This document shows positions 1 through 9,025 of a stretch of 64,000 bases of DNA, one piece after another. Source of the stretch: Achromobacter xylosoxidans (lineage in GTDB: Bacteria > Pseudomonadota > Gammaproteobacteria > Burkholderiales > Burkholderiaceae_B). Position 1 is the first letter of the stretch, and each line of letters starts with the position of its first letter. The DNA lies in NCBI RefSeq assembly GCF_001457475.1, contig NZ_LN831029.1, forward strand, positions 5,456,001 through 5,520,000, in the 5' to 3' direction. The notes under the pieces were generated by a model, which was not told the origin of the DNA, searched no databases, and was given only the letters and a program-made list of their open reading frames with translations. Made by a program: the position numbers and the translations under genes.

Positions 1-424
1 GCAACAGGCTGACAATGGGCGAGAACATCGCCCGCACCGGCGCGTAGCGGCCAATGGCAAAGCCCACCGGGATGCCCACCAGCGCGGCCAGGCCGAAGCC
101 GATGCCGACCCGCTGCAGCGAGGCCAGCAGGTTCCAGCCGATGCCCTTGTCGTTGGGACCGTTGTCGTAGAACGGATCCGAGAACAATGCCACCGCCGCC
201 TGCCAGGTCACGCCCGGCGTGGGGATCTCCGGGATGCGCATGGCGACCACCTGCCAGACCAGCACGAACAGCGCGAAACCGGCCACCGGGCCGACCACGG
301 CGCGCAGCGCCGCTTCCAGCCGTTCGCGCCAGGCATCGGCCCATTGCGGGGGGGGCGTGGCGGGCGCGGCAGGCTGCGGCGCCGGCGCGGCGGCGGCCCG
401 TTCCATACTCGTTACGGTAGACAT
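1..424 (-). CDS. nrtB: Nitrate ABC transporter permease (5' part only)
   Basis: This is the N-terminal 141 residues of an inner-membrane permease; the rest lies off the left edge. After a cytoplasmic A/P-rich stretch (about residues 8-27) come a first membrane segment and the sequence NGPNDKGIGWNLL, followed by LQRVGIGFG and GIPVGFAIGR, which are typical of NrtB/CmpB-type nitrate, nitrite or cyanate permeases. It starts 28 bp after the solute-binding gene on the same strand, so the two are co-transcribed. An ATPase gene is expected next, outside the window. Nitrate rather than cyanate or bicarbonate is inferred from the upstream leader and from the neighbouring siroheme synthase. Confidence 0.85.
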   Translation of the reverse strand, partial: MSTVTSMERAAAAPAPQPAAPATPPPQWADAWRERLEAALRAVVGPVAGFALFVLVWQVVAMRIPEIPTPGVTWQAAVALFSDPFYDNGPNDKGIGWNLLASLQRVGIGFGLAALVGIPVGFAIGRYAPVRAMFSPIVSLL

Positions 425-452
425 GGCGAGTCTCTCCTCTGCGTGGCGGCGC

Positions 453-1751
453 TCAGGCCTTGACCTTGAAAGCGTCGGCATAGGCCGCCGGATTGCTGCC
501 GTCCCAGACCACGCCGTCGATCAGCTTGGAACTGCGCATCTCGCCGGCGGGCACGGCGATGCCGGCGGCCTGCGCGGCCTGTCTGTAGACGTCGATGCGG
601 TTGACCTGGCGCGCGGTGGCCAGATAGTCGGGATGTTCCTTGAGCAGGCCCCAGCGCTTGTGCTGGGTCAGGAACCACATGCCATCGCTCAGGTAGGGGA
701 AGTTGGCCGCGCCGTCGCCCGAAAAGCGCATCGGATGCGCGTCGCTCCAGCGCTTGCCCAGGCCGTCGTCGTACTGGCCCAGCATGCGGTCGACGATGCC
801 GCTGGCGTCGGTGTTGACGTATGACTTGGCGGCGATGGTCTCGGCCGTCTTGCGGCGGTTCTCGGGCGAGGCGTCGATCCACTTGCCGGCTTCCAGGATC
901 GCGGCGGTGACGGCGCGCGCGGTGTTGGGGTTGCGCGCCACGAAGTCTGCGCTGGTGCCCAGCACTTTCTCGGGATGGTCGGTCCAGATCGCCTGGGTCG
1001 TCACCGCGGTGAAGCCGATCTTGTCGAGGATGGCGCGCGCGCCCCATGGTTCGCCAACGCAGAAACCGTCCATGTTGCCCACGCGCATGTTGGCCACCAT
1101 CTGCGGCGGCGGCACGGTGATGACCTTGGCGTCCTTCATCGGGTGGATGCCATAGGCGGCCAGCCAGTAGTACAGCCACATGGCGTGGGTGCCGGTGGGA
1201 AAGGTCTGGGCGAAGGTGTATTCGCGCTTCTCGGACGCCATCAGCCTGGCGAGCGATTCACCGTCGCGGGCGCCGGCCTGCGACAGCTTGCTCGACAGGG
1301 TGATGGCCTGACCATTCTGGTTCAGGTTCATCAGTACGGCCATGTCCTTCCTGGGCCCGCCGATGCCCATCTGCACGCCGTAGATCAGGCCATAGAGCAC
1401 GTGCGCCATCGCCAGTTCGCCGTTCAGCAGCTTGTCGCGCACGGCCGCCCACGAGGCTTCCTTGGACGGCGTGATGGTCACGCCATATTTCTTGTCGATG
1501 CCCAGCACCGAGGCCATGACGACCGAGGCGCAGTCGGTCAGCGGAATGAAGCCGATCTTCACCTCGGCCTGTTCGGGCGCGTCGCTGCCGGCGGCCCAGG
1601 CGCCGGCGCGCACCAGCGGGTCGACCAGCGACAGCAGGCCGGCGCCCGCCACGGCGCGCGCGGTGCCGGCCAGCCACTTGCGGCGGCTGGCGTCGGTGGT
1701 CGAATCCGGGTCCGCGGCGGCGGCGGGAAGGCGGGGTTTCACTGGCGTCAT
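453..1751 (-). CDS. nrtA: Nitrate ABC transporter substrate-binding protein (NrtA-like)
   Basis: This 432-residue periplasmic binding protein belongs to the NrtA/CmpA family. Its N-terminus carries a twin-arginine motif (RRKWL, residues 23-27) followed by a hydrophobic segment, so Tat export is likely. The mature part begins VKIGFIPLTDCASVVMA and later has CVGEPWGARA, both family hallmarks. The ATG at 1751 is preceded by a good AGGAG; an upstream in-frame start at 1880 would read through the leader terminator and is rejected. It is the first gene of the transport operon and sits directly behind a sigma-54 promoter and an attenuator-like leader. The substrate is inferred, not proven. Confidence 0.88.
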   Translation of the reverse strand: MTPVKPRLPAAAADPDSTTDASRRKWLAGTARAVAGAGLLSLVDPLVRAGAWAAGSDAPEQAEVKIGFIPLTDCASVVMASVLGIDKKYGVTITPSKEASWAAVRDKLLNGELAMAHVLYGLIYGVQMGIGGPRKDMAVLMNLNQNGQAITLSSKLSQAGARDGESLARLMASEKREYTFAQTFPTGTHAMWLYYWLAAYGIHPMKDAKVITVPPPQMVANMRVGNMDGFCVGEPWGARAILDKIGFTAVTTQAIWTDHPEKVLGTSADFVARNPNTARAVTAAILEAGKWIDASPENRRKTAETIAAKSYVNTDASGIVDRMLGQYDDGLGKRWSDAHPMRFSGDGAANFPYLSDGMWFLTQHKRWGLLKEHPDYLATARQVNRIDVYRQAAQAAGIAVPAGEMRSSKLIDGVVWDGSNPAAYADAFKVKA

Positions 1752-1765
1752 ACGGGGCTCCTGGC

Positions 1766-1796
1766 AAAAAAAAACGTCCCGCGCGCCGCGCGGGAA
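1766..1796 (-). terminator. Leader terminator ahead of nrtA
   Basis: Read on the minus strand, a GC-rich stem (GTTCCCGCGC / GCGCGGGAC, loop GGC, one bulged T) is followed two bases later by nine T residues, which end just before the nrtA ribosome binding site. An intrinsic terminator this close upstream of a start codon is an attenuator, not the end of another gene. It would stop nrtA transcription unless overridden. Confidence 0.8.
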
Positions 1797-1830
1797 CAAC
1801 CCGCTGGCGCCGCGGAACGTCGTTGTTCCC
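1792..1830 (-). promoter_or_regulatory. Putative antiterminator and ANTAR-type hairpin in the nitrate leader
   Basis: On the minus strand GGGAACAAC (from 1830-1822) is perfectly complementary to GTTGTTCCC (from 1800-1792), the 5' arm of the terminator. Pairing them would abolish the terminator. The same 5' segment can instead form GGAAC-AACGAC-GTTCC (1829-1814), a hairpin whose six-base loop has A at position 1 and G at position 4, the signature bound by ANTAR regulators such as NasR and NasT. Only one such hexaloop was found; the usual second hairpin is not clear. Confidence 0.6.
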
Positions 1831-1888
1831 TGCCGCTGTCGCGGCGCTTGGCGTGGTCGAGCCGCTCGCGGCCCGCCCATGAACCGTT

Positions 1889-1907
1889 AAGCAATCCGCG
1901 TGCCAAG
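1889..1907 (-). promoter_or_regulatory. Sigma-54 (-24/-12) promoter of the nitrate operon
   Basis: The minus strand reads CTTGGCACGCGGATTGCTT, an exact fit to the RpoN consensus YTGGCACG-N4-TTGCW. The expected transcription start is near 1880, giving a leader of about 128 nt before nrtA that contains the attenuator. RpoN control implies an NtrC-type activator and induction under nitrogen limitation. Confidence 0.8.
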
Positions 1908-2291
1908 GCGCCTCGCATAGCCGGCGCGGCGGCCCTGCGCCCGCGTGCCCACTGGCTTTGCGGGCGTCCACGGCAGTGGCGCGGGCGCAGGTCGCGGGCC
2001 AGGCCCGATGGCGACGGCGGGACCCGCGATCCAACTTGGTGCGTAAACGAATGCGGCGGCGCACCATCGATGTGCGCGCCACGGCAGTTCCTGTGTTCGA
2101 TGGCCCGGCTGCCCCGCGCCCTGCCGGCCGCCGCCTTTTTCCGCATTTCCGGGCAGCGCGCCCGCGGACACCGGCGTTGCGTCGCGCCGCCCACCGCCGC
2201 GGGCATGGAACTTGCATGGCTTGAGGCGGCGCAACGCGCATGCGCGCCGCGCCAAATAAGTTATGGCTATATGGATTCAAGAAATCAGAAG
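1908..2291. other. Upstream regulatory region between nrtA and cysG
   Basis: There is no convincing gene here. The stretch contains an NtrC-like dyad, GCGCAC-N7-GTGCGC (2059-2077), which matches the GCAC-N7-GTGC spacing of NtrC enhancers and lies about 180 bp upstream of the predicted RpoN start. It also has a wider GGTGCG-N16-CGCACC inverted repeat (2038-2065) overlapping it. An A/T-richer patch follows at about 2254-2300, next to the cysG promoter. Confidence 0.45.
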
Positions 2292-2320
2292 TTGTGGGGA
2301 TGAAACCCGGTCCCTATGAT
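2292..2320 (+). promoter_or_regulatory. Predicted sigma-70 promoter of cysG
   Basis: TTGTGG (2292-2297) and TATGAT (2315-2320) are separated by 17 bp. This predicts a start near 2327 and a 5' UTR of about 31 nt before cysG. The match is good at -10 and fair at -35. Confidence 0.5.
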
Positions 2321-2357
2321 CGTTTGACCTTCTGCCGGGTGCGCCCGAGGCTGCGTG

Positions 2358-3773
2358 ATGAAGCTTTTCCCGATTTTTGCCGATCTGAAAGACCGGCCCG
2401 TGCTGGTCGTGGGCGGTGGCGCGGTGGCCGAGCGCAAGACGCTGGCCCTGCTCGAAGCCCATGCCGCGGTCGCCGTCGGCGCCCCCGAATTGACGCCGGC
2501 CCTGGAGGCCTTGCTGGCCGACGGCCGCATCCGCCACCTGCCCGGCCGTTTCGACCCCGCGTGGCTCGAGGGCGCCTGGCTGGTGGTGGCCGCCACCGAC
2601 GACCGCGACGTCAACGCCACGGTCTCCGCCGCCGCCCAGGCCCGCCGCATTTTCAGCAATGTGGTGGATGACCCCGAGCTGTCCTCGTTCCAGGTGCCGT
2701 CCATCGTCGACCGTTCGCCCGTGATCGTCGCCATCTCGTCGTCAGGGGTGGCGCCGGTGCTGGCGCGGCGCCTGCGCGAACGCATCGAATCGCTGTTCGA
2801 CCACAGCCTGGGCCGCCTGGCGGCGCTGGCCGAACGCTACCGCGCGCGCATCCGCGCCGGCCATCCCGACCTGGGCGCGCGGCGCCGCTTCTACGACTGG
2901 CTGCTGGACGGCCCGGTGGCCGGCCTGCTGCGCCAGCAGCGGCCCGAGGCCGCCGCGGCCGCGCTGGACGCGGCGCTGGCCCAGCCGCTCAGGCCGGCCG
3001 AGGGCAGCGTGGTGCTGGTGGGCGCCGGCCCCGGCGACCCCGGCCTGCTGACGCTGAAGGCGCTGCGCGCGCTGAACGAAGCCGACGTGATCCTGTACGA
3101 CCGGCTGGTCAGCGACGAGGTCATGTCGCTGGCGCGCCGCGACGCCGAGCGCGTTGCGGTAGGCAAGCTGCCGGGCGAGGACCACCACGCCACGCAGGCG
3201 CGCATCCACGCCCTGCTGGTCGAGCACGCCCGCGCCGGCCGCCGCGTGGTGCGCCTGAAGGGCGGCGACGCCTTCATCTTCGGCCGTGGCGGCGAGGAAC
3301 TGGAACACCTGCGCGCGCATGGCGTGCGCTACGAGGTCGTGCCCGGCATCACCGCGGCGCTGGCCTGTGCGGCCTATGCCGGCATTCCGCTGACGCACCG
3401 CGAGCACGCGCAATCGGTGCGCCTGGTGACGGCGCACTGCCGCGAGGACGAGGACAATCTGGACTGGCCGGCGTTGGCGCGCGAGCGGCAGACGCTGGCG
3501 TTCTACATGGGCGTGGGCCAGCTGGAATTGCTGACGCAGCGCTTGATCCGCCACGGCCGCGCGCCGGAGACGCCGTTCGCGCTGATCGAAAACGGCAGCC
3601 GGCCCGAGCAGCGGGTGCTGTCGGGCGCGCTGCGCGACCTGCCGCAACTGGCGCGGGCGCACGCCATCCGTTCCCCCGCCCTGCTGATCGTGGGCGAGGT
3701 GGCGGGACTGGCGCAATCACTGCATTGGTTCGGCGAGCACCTGGAAGGCGCGCCGCAAAGGCTGGCGGCGTAG
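2358..3773 (+). CDS. cysG: Siroheme synthase (uroporphyrinogen III methyltransferase / dehydrogenase / ferrochelatase)
   Basis: This trifunctional enzyme makes siroheme, the prosthetic group of assimilatory nitrite and sulfite reductases. The 471 residues match full-length CysG. An N-terminal NAD-binding dehydrogenase/chelatase half begins KLFPIFADL with the dinucleotide motif [11 protein letters not shown] (about 17-27). From about residue 215 there is a SAM methyltransferase half with [30 protein letters not shown] and VPGITAA. The ATG at 2358 is chosen over a GTG at 2355 because it fits family length and the GAGG eight bases upstream. It is divergent from the nitrate transport operon, which fits a role in nitrate assimilation. 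Confidence 0.95.
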   Translation: MKLFPIFADLKDRPVLVVGGGAVAERKTLALLEAHAAVAVGAPELTPALEALLADGRIRHLPGRFDPAWLEGAWLVVAATDDRDVNATVSAAAQARRIFSNVVDDPELSSFQVPSIVDRSPVIVAISSSGVAPVLARRLRERIESLFDHSLGRLAALAERYRARIRAGHPDLGARRRFYDWLLDGPVAGLLRQQRPEAAAAALDAALAQPLRPAEGSVVLVGAGPGDPGLLTLKALRALNEADVILYDRLVSDEVMSLARRDAERVAVGKLPGEDHHATQARIHALLVEHARAGRRVVRLKGGDAFIFGRGGEELEHLRAHGVRYEVVPGITAALACAAYAGIPLTHREHAQSVRLVTAHCREDEDNLDWPALARERQTLAFYMGVGQLELLTQRLIRHGRAPETPFALIENGSRPEQRVLSGALRDLPQLARAHAIRSPALLIVGEVAGLAQSLHWFGEHLEGAPQRLAA

Positions 3774-3822
3774 CGGCCGGCGACGGCTGCCGCAAGGCCC
3801 CGGCCACGCCGCCCGGCAGGAC

Positions 3823-4461
3823 TCAGTCGGTCTTCTGGGTGGTGCCGAAGATGCGGTCGCCGGCGTCGCCCAGGCCCGGCATGATGTAGCCGTGCTCGTT
3901 CAGGCCGTCGTCGATGGACGCGGTGTAGATATGCACGTCCGGGTGCTTGGACAGCACCGCGTCGATGCCGACCGGCGCGGCCACCAGCACCAGCGCGCGG
4001 ATTTCCTTGCAGCCGGCGCGCTTGAGCAGGTCGATGGCGGCGACCATGGAGCCGCCGGTGGCCAGCATCGGATCGACGATCAGCGCCAGGCGCTGGTCCA
4101 GTTCGCCCACCAGGCGTTCCAGGTAGGTGTGCGCTTCGAGCGTCTCTTCGTTGCGGGCCACGCCCACCACGCTGACCTTGGCGCCGGGGATCAGGCTGAG
4201 CACGCCGTCCAGCATGCCGATGCCGGCGCGCAGGATGGGCACCACGGTGACTTTCTTGCCGGCGATCTTCTCGACCTGCACGGCGCCACACCAGCCTTCG
4301 ACGGTGGCGGGCGCCAGCGGCAGGTCCTTGGACGCTTCGTAAGTGAGCAGCGCGCCCACTTCCTGCGACAGTTCACGGAAGCTCTTGGTACTGAGGTCGG
4401 CGCGGCGCATGATCCCGAGCTTGTGGCGGATCAGCGGATGGCGGATTTCGTGCACGGGCAT
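3823..4461 (-). CDS. upp: Uracil phosphoribosyltransferase
   Basis: This cytoplasmic pyrimidine-salvage enzyme converts uracil and PRPP to UMP. The 212 residues are the normal length. The N-terminus [16 protein letters not shown] is typical, and the PRPP-binding loop DPMLATGGS lies at residues 130-138. The C-terminal uracil-binding region has [19 protein letters not shown] longer in-frame extension upstream overlaps dacB in another frame and is not credible. The gene converges on cysG across a 49-bp gap with no clear terminator, and it lies downstream of dacB on the same strand. Confidence 0.95.
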   Translation of the reverse strand: MPVHEIRHPLIRHKLGIMRRADLSTKSFRELSQEVGALLTYEASKDLPLAPATVEGWCGAVQVEKIAGKKVTVVPILRAGIGMLDGVLSLIPGAKVSVVGVARNEETLEAHTYLERLVGELDQRLALIVDPMLATGGSMVAAIDLLKRAGCKEIRALVLVAAPVGIDAVLSKHPDVHIYTASIDDGLNEHGYIMPGLGDAGDRIFGTTQKTD

Positions 4462-4583
4462 GTGCGTAAATCTCCAGAATATTGATAAGCAGGGTTGGTT
4501 CGCCTCAGGCGCCGCCACAACATGGCGCACGCCCGAGAATCGTAATCGGTTTGGCAGGAGGATGCAGGGGGCCGCGTCAACCT

Positions 4584-6032
4584 TTATTGTTCGGCCAGCC
4601 AGGCGATCAGGGCGTCGTCGAAGGCCCGCACGGCGCCGGCCTGCTCGTGGTTGACGATGCTGACCACCACGTAGCGCTTGCCGCTGGCGCCCAGCACGTA
4701 GCCGGCGATCGAGCGCACGTCGCGCAGCGAGCCGGTTTTCAGGTGGGCCATGCCCAGGGTGCCATCGCCTTTCATGCGGCGCCGCACCGTGCCGTCGACG
4801 CCCGCGATCGCGAGGGATGAAATGTACTCCGGCATGACGGGGGAATTCCAGGCCAGGGTCAGCATCGAGGCCAGGCTGTCGGCCGAGACCCGCGCGTCGC
4901 GCGACAGGCCCGCGCCGTTGTCGATCACCAGTTCGGGCATGTCCAGGCCTTGCCGCGCCAGCAGGTCCTTGGCCACGGCGCCGCTGCTGGCCACGGTGGC
5001 CGGCCGGCGGCCCTTTTCCGCGCCCAGGGTCAGCAGCAGCGTGCGCGCCATGACGTTGTTGCTGCGCTTGTTGATCTGGCGGATCACCTCGGCCAGCGTC
5101 GGCGAATCGTGCGAGGCCAGCACCACGGCATCGCCAGGCACCATGCCGGCGCGCACCTGGCCCTTGAAGGTGCCGCCCAGTTCCTTCCACAGCAGGCGGA
5201 ACAGCTCGGTGGCGTAGTCGGTCTGCGACAGCGCCAGCCGGTACAGGTCGAATTCACCGCAGGAGCCGGCCACCTTGCCGCCCACGCGCAGGGTCACGCC
5301 CTGCTGGGTGATGACCGGATCGGTGGTGACCACCGGCGCGCCCGGGCAACGGGCATCGCTCCATTCGACCCGGCCCTCGATCTTCAAACCGGGCAGCGGC
5401 GGGTCGATCAGCGGCACCCACTTGTTGGCGGCGGGATCGGGGGTGAACAGGATGCGCACGGCGCCAAAGCCCACCATCAGGGCGTCGGGGCTGGCGTTGT
5501 AGGCGCGGTCGGGCGCGCCGTCGAAGGCGCCGGGGTCGGTGGCGACCTGGCCGAAGATGCTGCGGTCGATCACCAGGTCGTTGATCTGCTTGACGCCGCG
5601 CAGGCGCAGTTCACGCAGCAACACCCACAGGTCCTGCATCAGGAATTGCGGATCGCCGCCGGCGCGCAGGTAGAGCGGCCCCGGCAGCACGCCCTTGGCG
5701 TCGGGCCGGGCGCCCGGCTCGGTCATGAAGGCGGTGCGCCAGACGTAGTTGGGGCCCAGTTCGGACAGCGCCGCCCAGGTCGTGACCAGCTTCATCACCG
5801 AGGCCGGATTGCGCGCTTCCTTGGCGTTCAGGGCCGCCAGGCGCGGGCCGCCGACTTCCTGCACCACCAGCGACAGCGAACTGTCCGGCAGCTTGCTGGC
5901 CTTCCAGGCGTTGACCACGCTGGGCGGCAGGCCTGGCACCTGGGCGCAGGCGGCGCCGGCGGCCAGGGCCAGCAGTCCACCGGCCAGCCATTGCCGCGGC
6001 CCGCCCACACGCTTTTTCCCTAGTCCCGTCAT
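4584..6032 (-). CDS. dacB: D-alanyl-D-alanine carboxypeptidase / endopeptidase (PBP4-type)
   Basis: This is a periplasmic class C low-molecular-mass penicillin-binding protein that trims peptidoglycan cross-links. A signal peptide ([17 protein letters not shown], about residues 15-31) is followed by all three active-site motifs: SVMK with nucleophile Ser78, SNN in the middle (KRSNNVMAR) and KTGS near the C-terminus. Length is 482 residues from the ATG at 6032, which has GGACAGG upstream; an in-frame ATG at 6074 would add 14 residues and has no ribosome binding site. It probably stands alone or reads on into upp. Confidence 0.9.
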   Translation of the reverse strand: MTGLGKKRVGGPRQWLAGGLLALAAGAACAQVPGLPPSVVNAWKASKLPDSSLSLVVQEVGGPRLAALNAKEARNPASVMKLVTTWAALSELGPNYVWRTAFMTEPGARPDAKGVLPGPLYLRAGGDPQFLMQDLWVLLRELRLRGVKQINDLVIDRSIFGQVATDPGAFDGAPDRAYNASPDALMVGFGAVRILFTPDPAANKWVPLIDPPLPGLKIEGRVEWSDARCPGAPVVTTDPVITQQGVTLRVGGKVAGSCGEFDLYRLALSQTDYATELFRLLWKELGGTFKGQVRAGMVPGDAVVLASHDSPTLAEVIRQINKRSNNVMARTLLLTLGAEKGRRPATVASSGAVAKDLLARQGLDMPELVIDNGAGLSRDARVSADSLASMLTLAWNSPVMPEYISSLAIAGVDGTVRRRMKGDGTLGMAHLKTGSLRDVRSIAGYVLGASGKRYVVVSIVNHEQAGAVRAFDDALIAWLAEQ

Positions 6033-6143
6033 GCCCTGTCCACCCGGTTGCTCGTCCTGCAAAACCGTGAGCATACAAAACCTGGGACGGTTACGGGCGG
6101 CGACACGGGCCGGACGCCGGCGCCGGCCGCCTTCGCCGTGGCA

Positions 6144-7298
6144 CTACTGCTGCAATTTCCACTTGCCGCCGGCCACGGTCGCCATGACCAGGGCGCGCTC
6201 GTCCAGGCCGTTGTGGTCGGTGGCGCCCATGTTGACCACGCCGGTGGCGGTCGGCAGGTTCTTGACGTTCTCCAGGGCGTCGCGCAGCGCCGCGCGGAAT
6301 TCCGCGGTGCCGGGCTTGGCCTTTTTCAGCGCCACCGGCACGGCCTGCTGCAGCAGCAGGCCGACGTCCCAGGTGTAGGCGGCGAACAGCGACACGCTGC
6401 CCGCGCCGTTGGCGGCCTCGTACTTTTTGGCGAAGGCCTGGGCCGTGGCCTTGACCGGATGGGTGTCCGGCAGCAGGTCGGCCACCATCACCGGCCCCAC
6501 CGGCACCCAGGCGCCGTCGCAGGCCGCGCCGCAGACGCGCAGGAAGTCGTTGTTGGCCACGCCGTGGTTGAAGTAGATCTTGCCCTTGAAGCCGCGTTCG
6601 CGCAGCGAGCGCGCCGGCATCGCCGCCGGCGTGCCGGAGGCGCCCACCACCACCGCGTCCGGGGCGGCGCCGACCAGCTTCAGCGTCTGCGCCACCGCCG
6701 AGGTGTCGGTGGGCGCGAAGCTTTCCTTGCCGACGATCTCGATGCCGTGCTGCTTGGCGGCCTTTTCCACTTCCACCCAGAAAGTCTCGCCCAGGGCGTT
6801 GTTGAAGCCGATGAAGGCCAGCTTCTTGACGCCATTGGCGGCGGCGTGGCGGGCGATGCCCTCGGCCATCAGGGAATCGGAATGCGGCGTCTTGAAGACC
6901 CAGCGGCGCTTGTCGTCCACCGGATCGATCAGGCGCGCCGACGAGGCCAGCGTGATCACCGGCGTTGCGCCGCTGGCCACCGTGTCCAGCATGGCCATGG
7001 TGTTGGGGGTGGTGGTCGAGCCGACGATCAGGTCGACCTTGTTCTCGGAGATCAGCTTGTGCGAATTGCTGACCGCGCGGGTCGTGTCGGAGGCGTCGTC
7101 CAGCACCACGTATTCGACCTTGACGCCGCCGATCTCGGTGGGCAGCAGGCCGATGGTGTTGCGTTCGGGAATGCCCAGGGACGCCTGGGGGCCGGTGGTG
7201 GACAGGGTGGCGCCGATCTTCACCTGCGCCAGCGCGGGCGCGGCGCCCGCGACCAGCAGGGCCGCCAACGCGGCCGTCAGAGTGCTACGAGGGGTCAT
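6144..7298 (-). CDS. Branched-chain-amino-acid-type ABC transporter substrate-binding protein
   Basis: This 384-residue type I periplasmic binding protein is of the LivK/Peripla_BP_6 family. A clear signal peptide ends ALAAPALAQ-like at about residue 25, and the mature part begins VKIGATLSTTGPQASLG. No permease or ATPase gene lies beside it, so it is either an orphan binding protein or works with a transporter elsewhere. It is on the same strand as, and 66 bp downstream of, a flavin reductase and monooxygenase pair, which suggests it captures the compound they oxidise. The ligand cannot be read from sequence. Confidence 0.85.
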   Translation of the reverse strand: MTPRSTLTAALAALLVAGAAPALAQVKIGATLSTTGPQASLGIPERNTIGLLPTEIGGVKVEYVVLDDASDTTRAVSNSHKLISENKVDLIVGSTTTPNTMAMLDTVASGATPVITLASSARLIDPVDDKRRWVFKTPHSDSLMAEGIARHAAANGVKKLAFIGFNNALGETFWVEVEKAAKQHGIEIVGKESFAPTDTSAVAQTLKLVGAAPDAVVVGASGTPAAMPARSLRERGFKGKIYFNHGVANNDFLRVCGAACDGAWVPVGPVMVADLLPDTHPVKATAQAFAKKYEAANGAGSVSLFAAYTWDVGLLLQQAVPVALKKAKPGTAEFRAALRDALENVKNLPTATGVVNMGATDHNGLDERALVMATVAGGKWKLQQ

Positions 7299-7364
7299 GC
7301 GGTATCTCCTTTGGGGCGCGGATATCGTTATGCGTCTTGCCGATCCGCTACGGCGTAGAAAGCG

Positions 7365-7868
7365 TTATACGACGGGATCCCCCCGGTGCGACAGGAAAGC
7401 GCCGTCATGGAAAACCAGGGCGCCGCCGTGGTCGTCCGGCGCGTGCAGGCGCCGCACCTCGCCGATCAGCACGGCGTGGTCGCCCACTTCCAGCACCTGG
7501 CGGGTGGCGCACTCGAAGCGGGCGGCGCAGGCGTCGAACACGGGGATGCCGTCCTCGGTGGCATACCAGTCCAGCCCGGCATAGCGGTCCGCCACGGGTT
7601 GCGAGAACACCCGCGCCAGGTCGCGCTGCGGCGCCCCCAGCACATGGATGGCGAAGCCGCCCCGGGTGGTGAAGTCGGCGTAGTGGATGCTGGCGCGGCG
7701 CAGGCTCCACAGCACCAGCGGCGGCTCCAGCGAGACGGGCGCGAAGGAGTTGACCGTGAGGCCGATCGGCCCGTCGGCGCCCGCGGCGGTCACCACCGTG
7801 ACGCCGGTGGCGTAGCGCCCCAGCGCCCGGCGCAGACGAAGCGGGCTGAGATCGTCGCTGGCAGGCAT
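7365..7868 (-). CDS. Flavin reductase (HpaC/ActVB-like) partner of a two-component monooxygenase
   Basis: This 167-residue flavin-reductase-like FMN-binding domain protein uses NAD(P)H to supply reduced flavin. Visible hallmarks are GRYATGVTVVT (about 17-27), GLTVNSFAPVSLEPPLVLWSL, and the C-terminal HDHGG-type ending with GALVFHDGAFLSH. The gene ends 66 bp before the binding-protein gene and starts 22 bp after the luciferase-like monooxygenase, so the three are probably one transcript. Small reductases of this class normally feed FMNH2 to an adjacent monooxygenase. The substrate is unknown. Confidence 0.88.
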   Translation of the reverse strand: MPASDDLSPLRLRRALGRYATGVTVVTAAGADGPIGLTVNSFAPVSLEPPLVLWSLRRASIHYADFTTRGGFAIHVLGAPQRDLARVFSQPVADRYAGLDWYATEDGIPVFDACAARFECATRQVLEVGDHAVLIGEVRRLHAPDDHGGALVFHDGAFLSHRGDPVV

Positions 7869-7890
7869 GCGGCTTCCCCGCGGCCGCCGC

Positions 7891-8904
7891 TCAGGCCGGC
7901 ACCGTGCTGGCCGGGCGCACGCCCGACAGCGGCATGGCCTCGGCCATCAACCGCTGCATCGAGTCCAGCACGAGGTCCTGCGGCATCAGGCCGAAGTTGT
8001 GCAGGCTCATCACGTGGTCCAGGCCCATGTCGGCCAGCCGCGCCAGCTTGTCGGCCACGGTGCGGGGCGAGCCGAACAGCGACAGGCCGCTGGCGATGAT
8101 GTCGTCGTAGACCTGCTTGCGCGCGTACAGCCGGGTGTCCACGTACAGGTCGAAGGCGCGGGCGGCGCGTTCGCGGGCCTCGTCGTCGGTCTCGGCCACG
8201 TGGGTGTGCAGCGCCACCGCCGCCATGCCCGTGGCATCCTCGATGCCGGCCTCGGCCAGGCCGCGGCGGTAGTCCTGCATCATCAGGCCGATCTCTTCGA
8301 AGTTGTCCACCGCCGCGTACGGCACGAACAGCATGCGGCGGCCCTGGCGGCCGACGTGGTAGGCGGCCTCGCGGCGCAGGATCGCCACGTAGACGGGCAC
8401 CGGCTGCTGCACCGGCTGCACGTTCAGGCGCACCTCGTGGATGCGGTTGAACTTGCCTTCGTGGCTGACGCGCTCGCCGGCCAGCAGGCGCTCGACCAGC
8501 ATCAGGTTCTCGTCGAAGCGCTCGCGCTTGGTGGCCGGATCGACGGCGTAGCCCTCGAACTCGTGCTTCAGGTAGCCCGAGCCCACGCCCAGCGACAGCC
8601 TGCCTTGCGAAAGCTGGTCCACCAGGGCATAGTTTTCCGCCACCGTCAGCGGGTTGTGGAAGGTGAGGATGGAGATCGCGGTGCCCAGCCGCAGCCGCGT
8701 CGTCTGCTGCGACAGCGCCGCCAGGAACACCGCCGGGTTCGGCACCGCGCCGTATTCATGGAAGTGGTGCTCGGCCACCCAGAAGGTGTCGTAGCCCAGC
8801 TGTTCGGCGCGGCGCGCCTGCTCCAGCACCTGGCTGTAGAGCTGGCCCAGGCTGCGGGGCTGGTCGGGGTAGTGGTCCTGCACCGAGAAGATGGACATCT
8901 TCAT
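7891..8904 (-). CDS. Luciferase-like (LLM-class) flavin-dependent monooxygenase
   Basis: This 337-residue TIM-barrel enzyme of the bacterial luciferase family oxidises an organic substrate with O2 and reduced flavin. Typical segments are GYDTFWVAEHHF (about 43-54), LGTAISILTFHNPLTVAE, GRLSLGVGSGYLKHEF and the late FGSPRTVADKLARL. The ATG at 8904 follows GGAG at good spacing; a much longer upstream extension crosses the divergent regulator's promoter and is rejected. It is the first gene of the cluster with the flavin reductase and binding protein, divergent from an IclR regulator. The oxidised substrate cannot be identified. Confidence 0.88.
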   Translation of the reverse strand: MKMSIFSVQDHYPDQPRSLGQLYSQVLEQARRAEQLGYDTFWVAEHHFHEYGAVPNPAVFLAALSQQTTRLRLGTAISILTFHNPLTVAENYALVDQLSQGRLSLGVGSGYLKHEFEGYAVDPATKRERFDENLMLVERLLAGERVSHEGKFNRIHEVRLNVQPVQQPVPVYVAILRREAAYHVGRQGRRMLFVPYAAVDNFEEIGLMMQDYRRGLAEAGIEDATGMAAVALHTHVAETDDEARERAARAFDLYVDTRLYARKQVYDDIIASGLSLFGSPRTVADKLARLADMGLDHVMSLHNFGLMPQDLVLDSMQRLMAEAMPLSGVRPASTVPA

Positions 8905-8982
8905 TGCTTGTCTCCGTCTTTGTCCGCTCGCGCCCCCGAATCGGTCTTCCGGCCCGGATGGTTGTCCGCCACGGCACGCTGA

Positions 8983-9001
8983 TGTATTTTTTAGTGATAC
9001 A
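8983..9001. promoter_or_regulatory. Candidate IclR-type operator between monooxygenase and regulator
   Basis: The A/T-rich spacer between the divergent genes contains the inverted repeat TGTAT-N9-ATACA. It sits 25 bp upstream of the IclR-family start codon at 9026 and about 80 bp upstream of the monooxygenase start. Its position suits control of both directions. The dyad is short, so the call rests mainly on context. Confidence 0.45.
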
Positions 9002-9025
9002 CGTATTCTAATAAGAGACGAACTG

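Noticed and set aside
1752..1880. Extended start for the nitrate-binding protein at 1880
   Set aside because: The extra 43 codons read through the leader terminator and lie before the Tat signal peptide. The ATG at 1751 has a good ribosome binding site.
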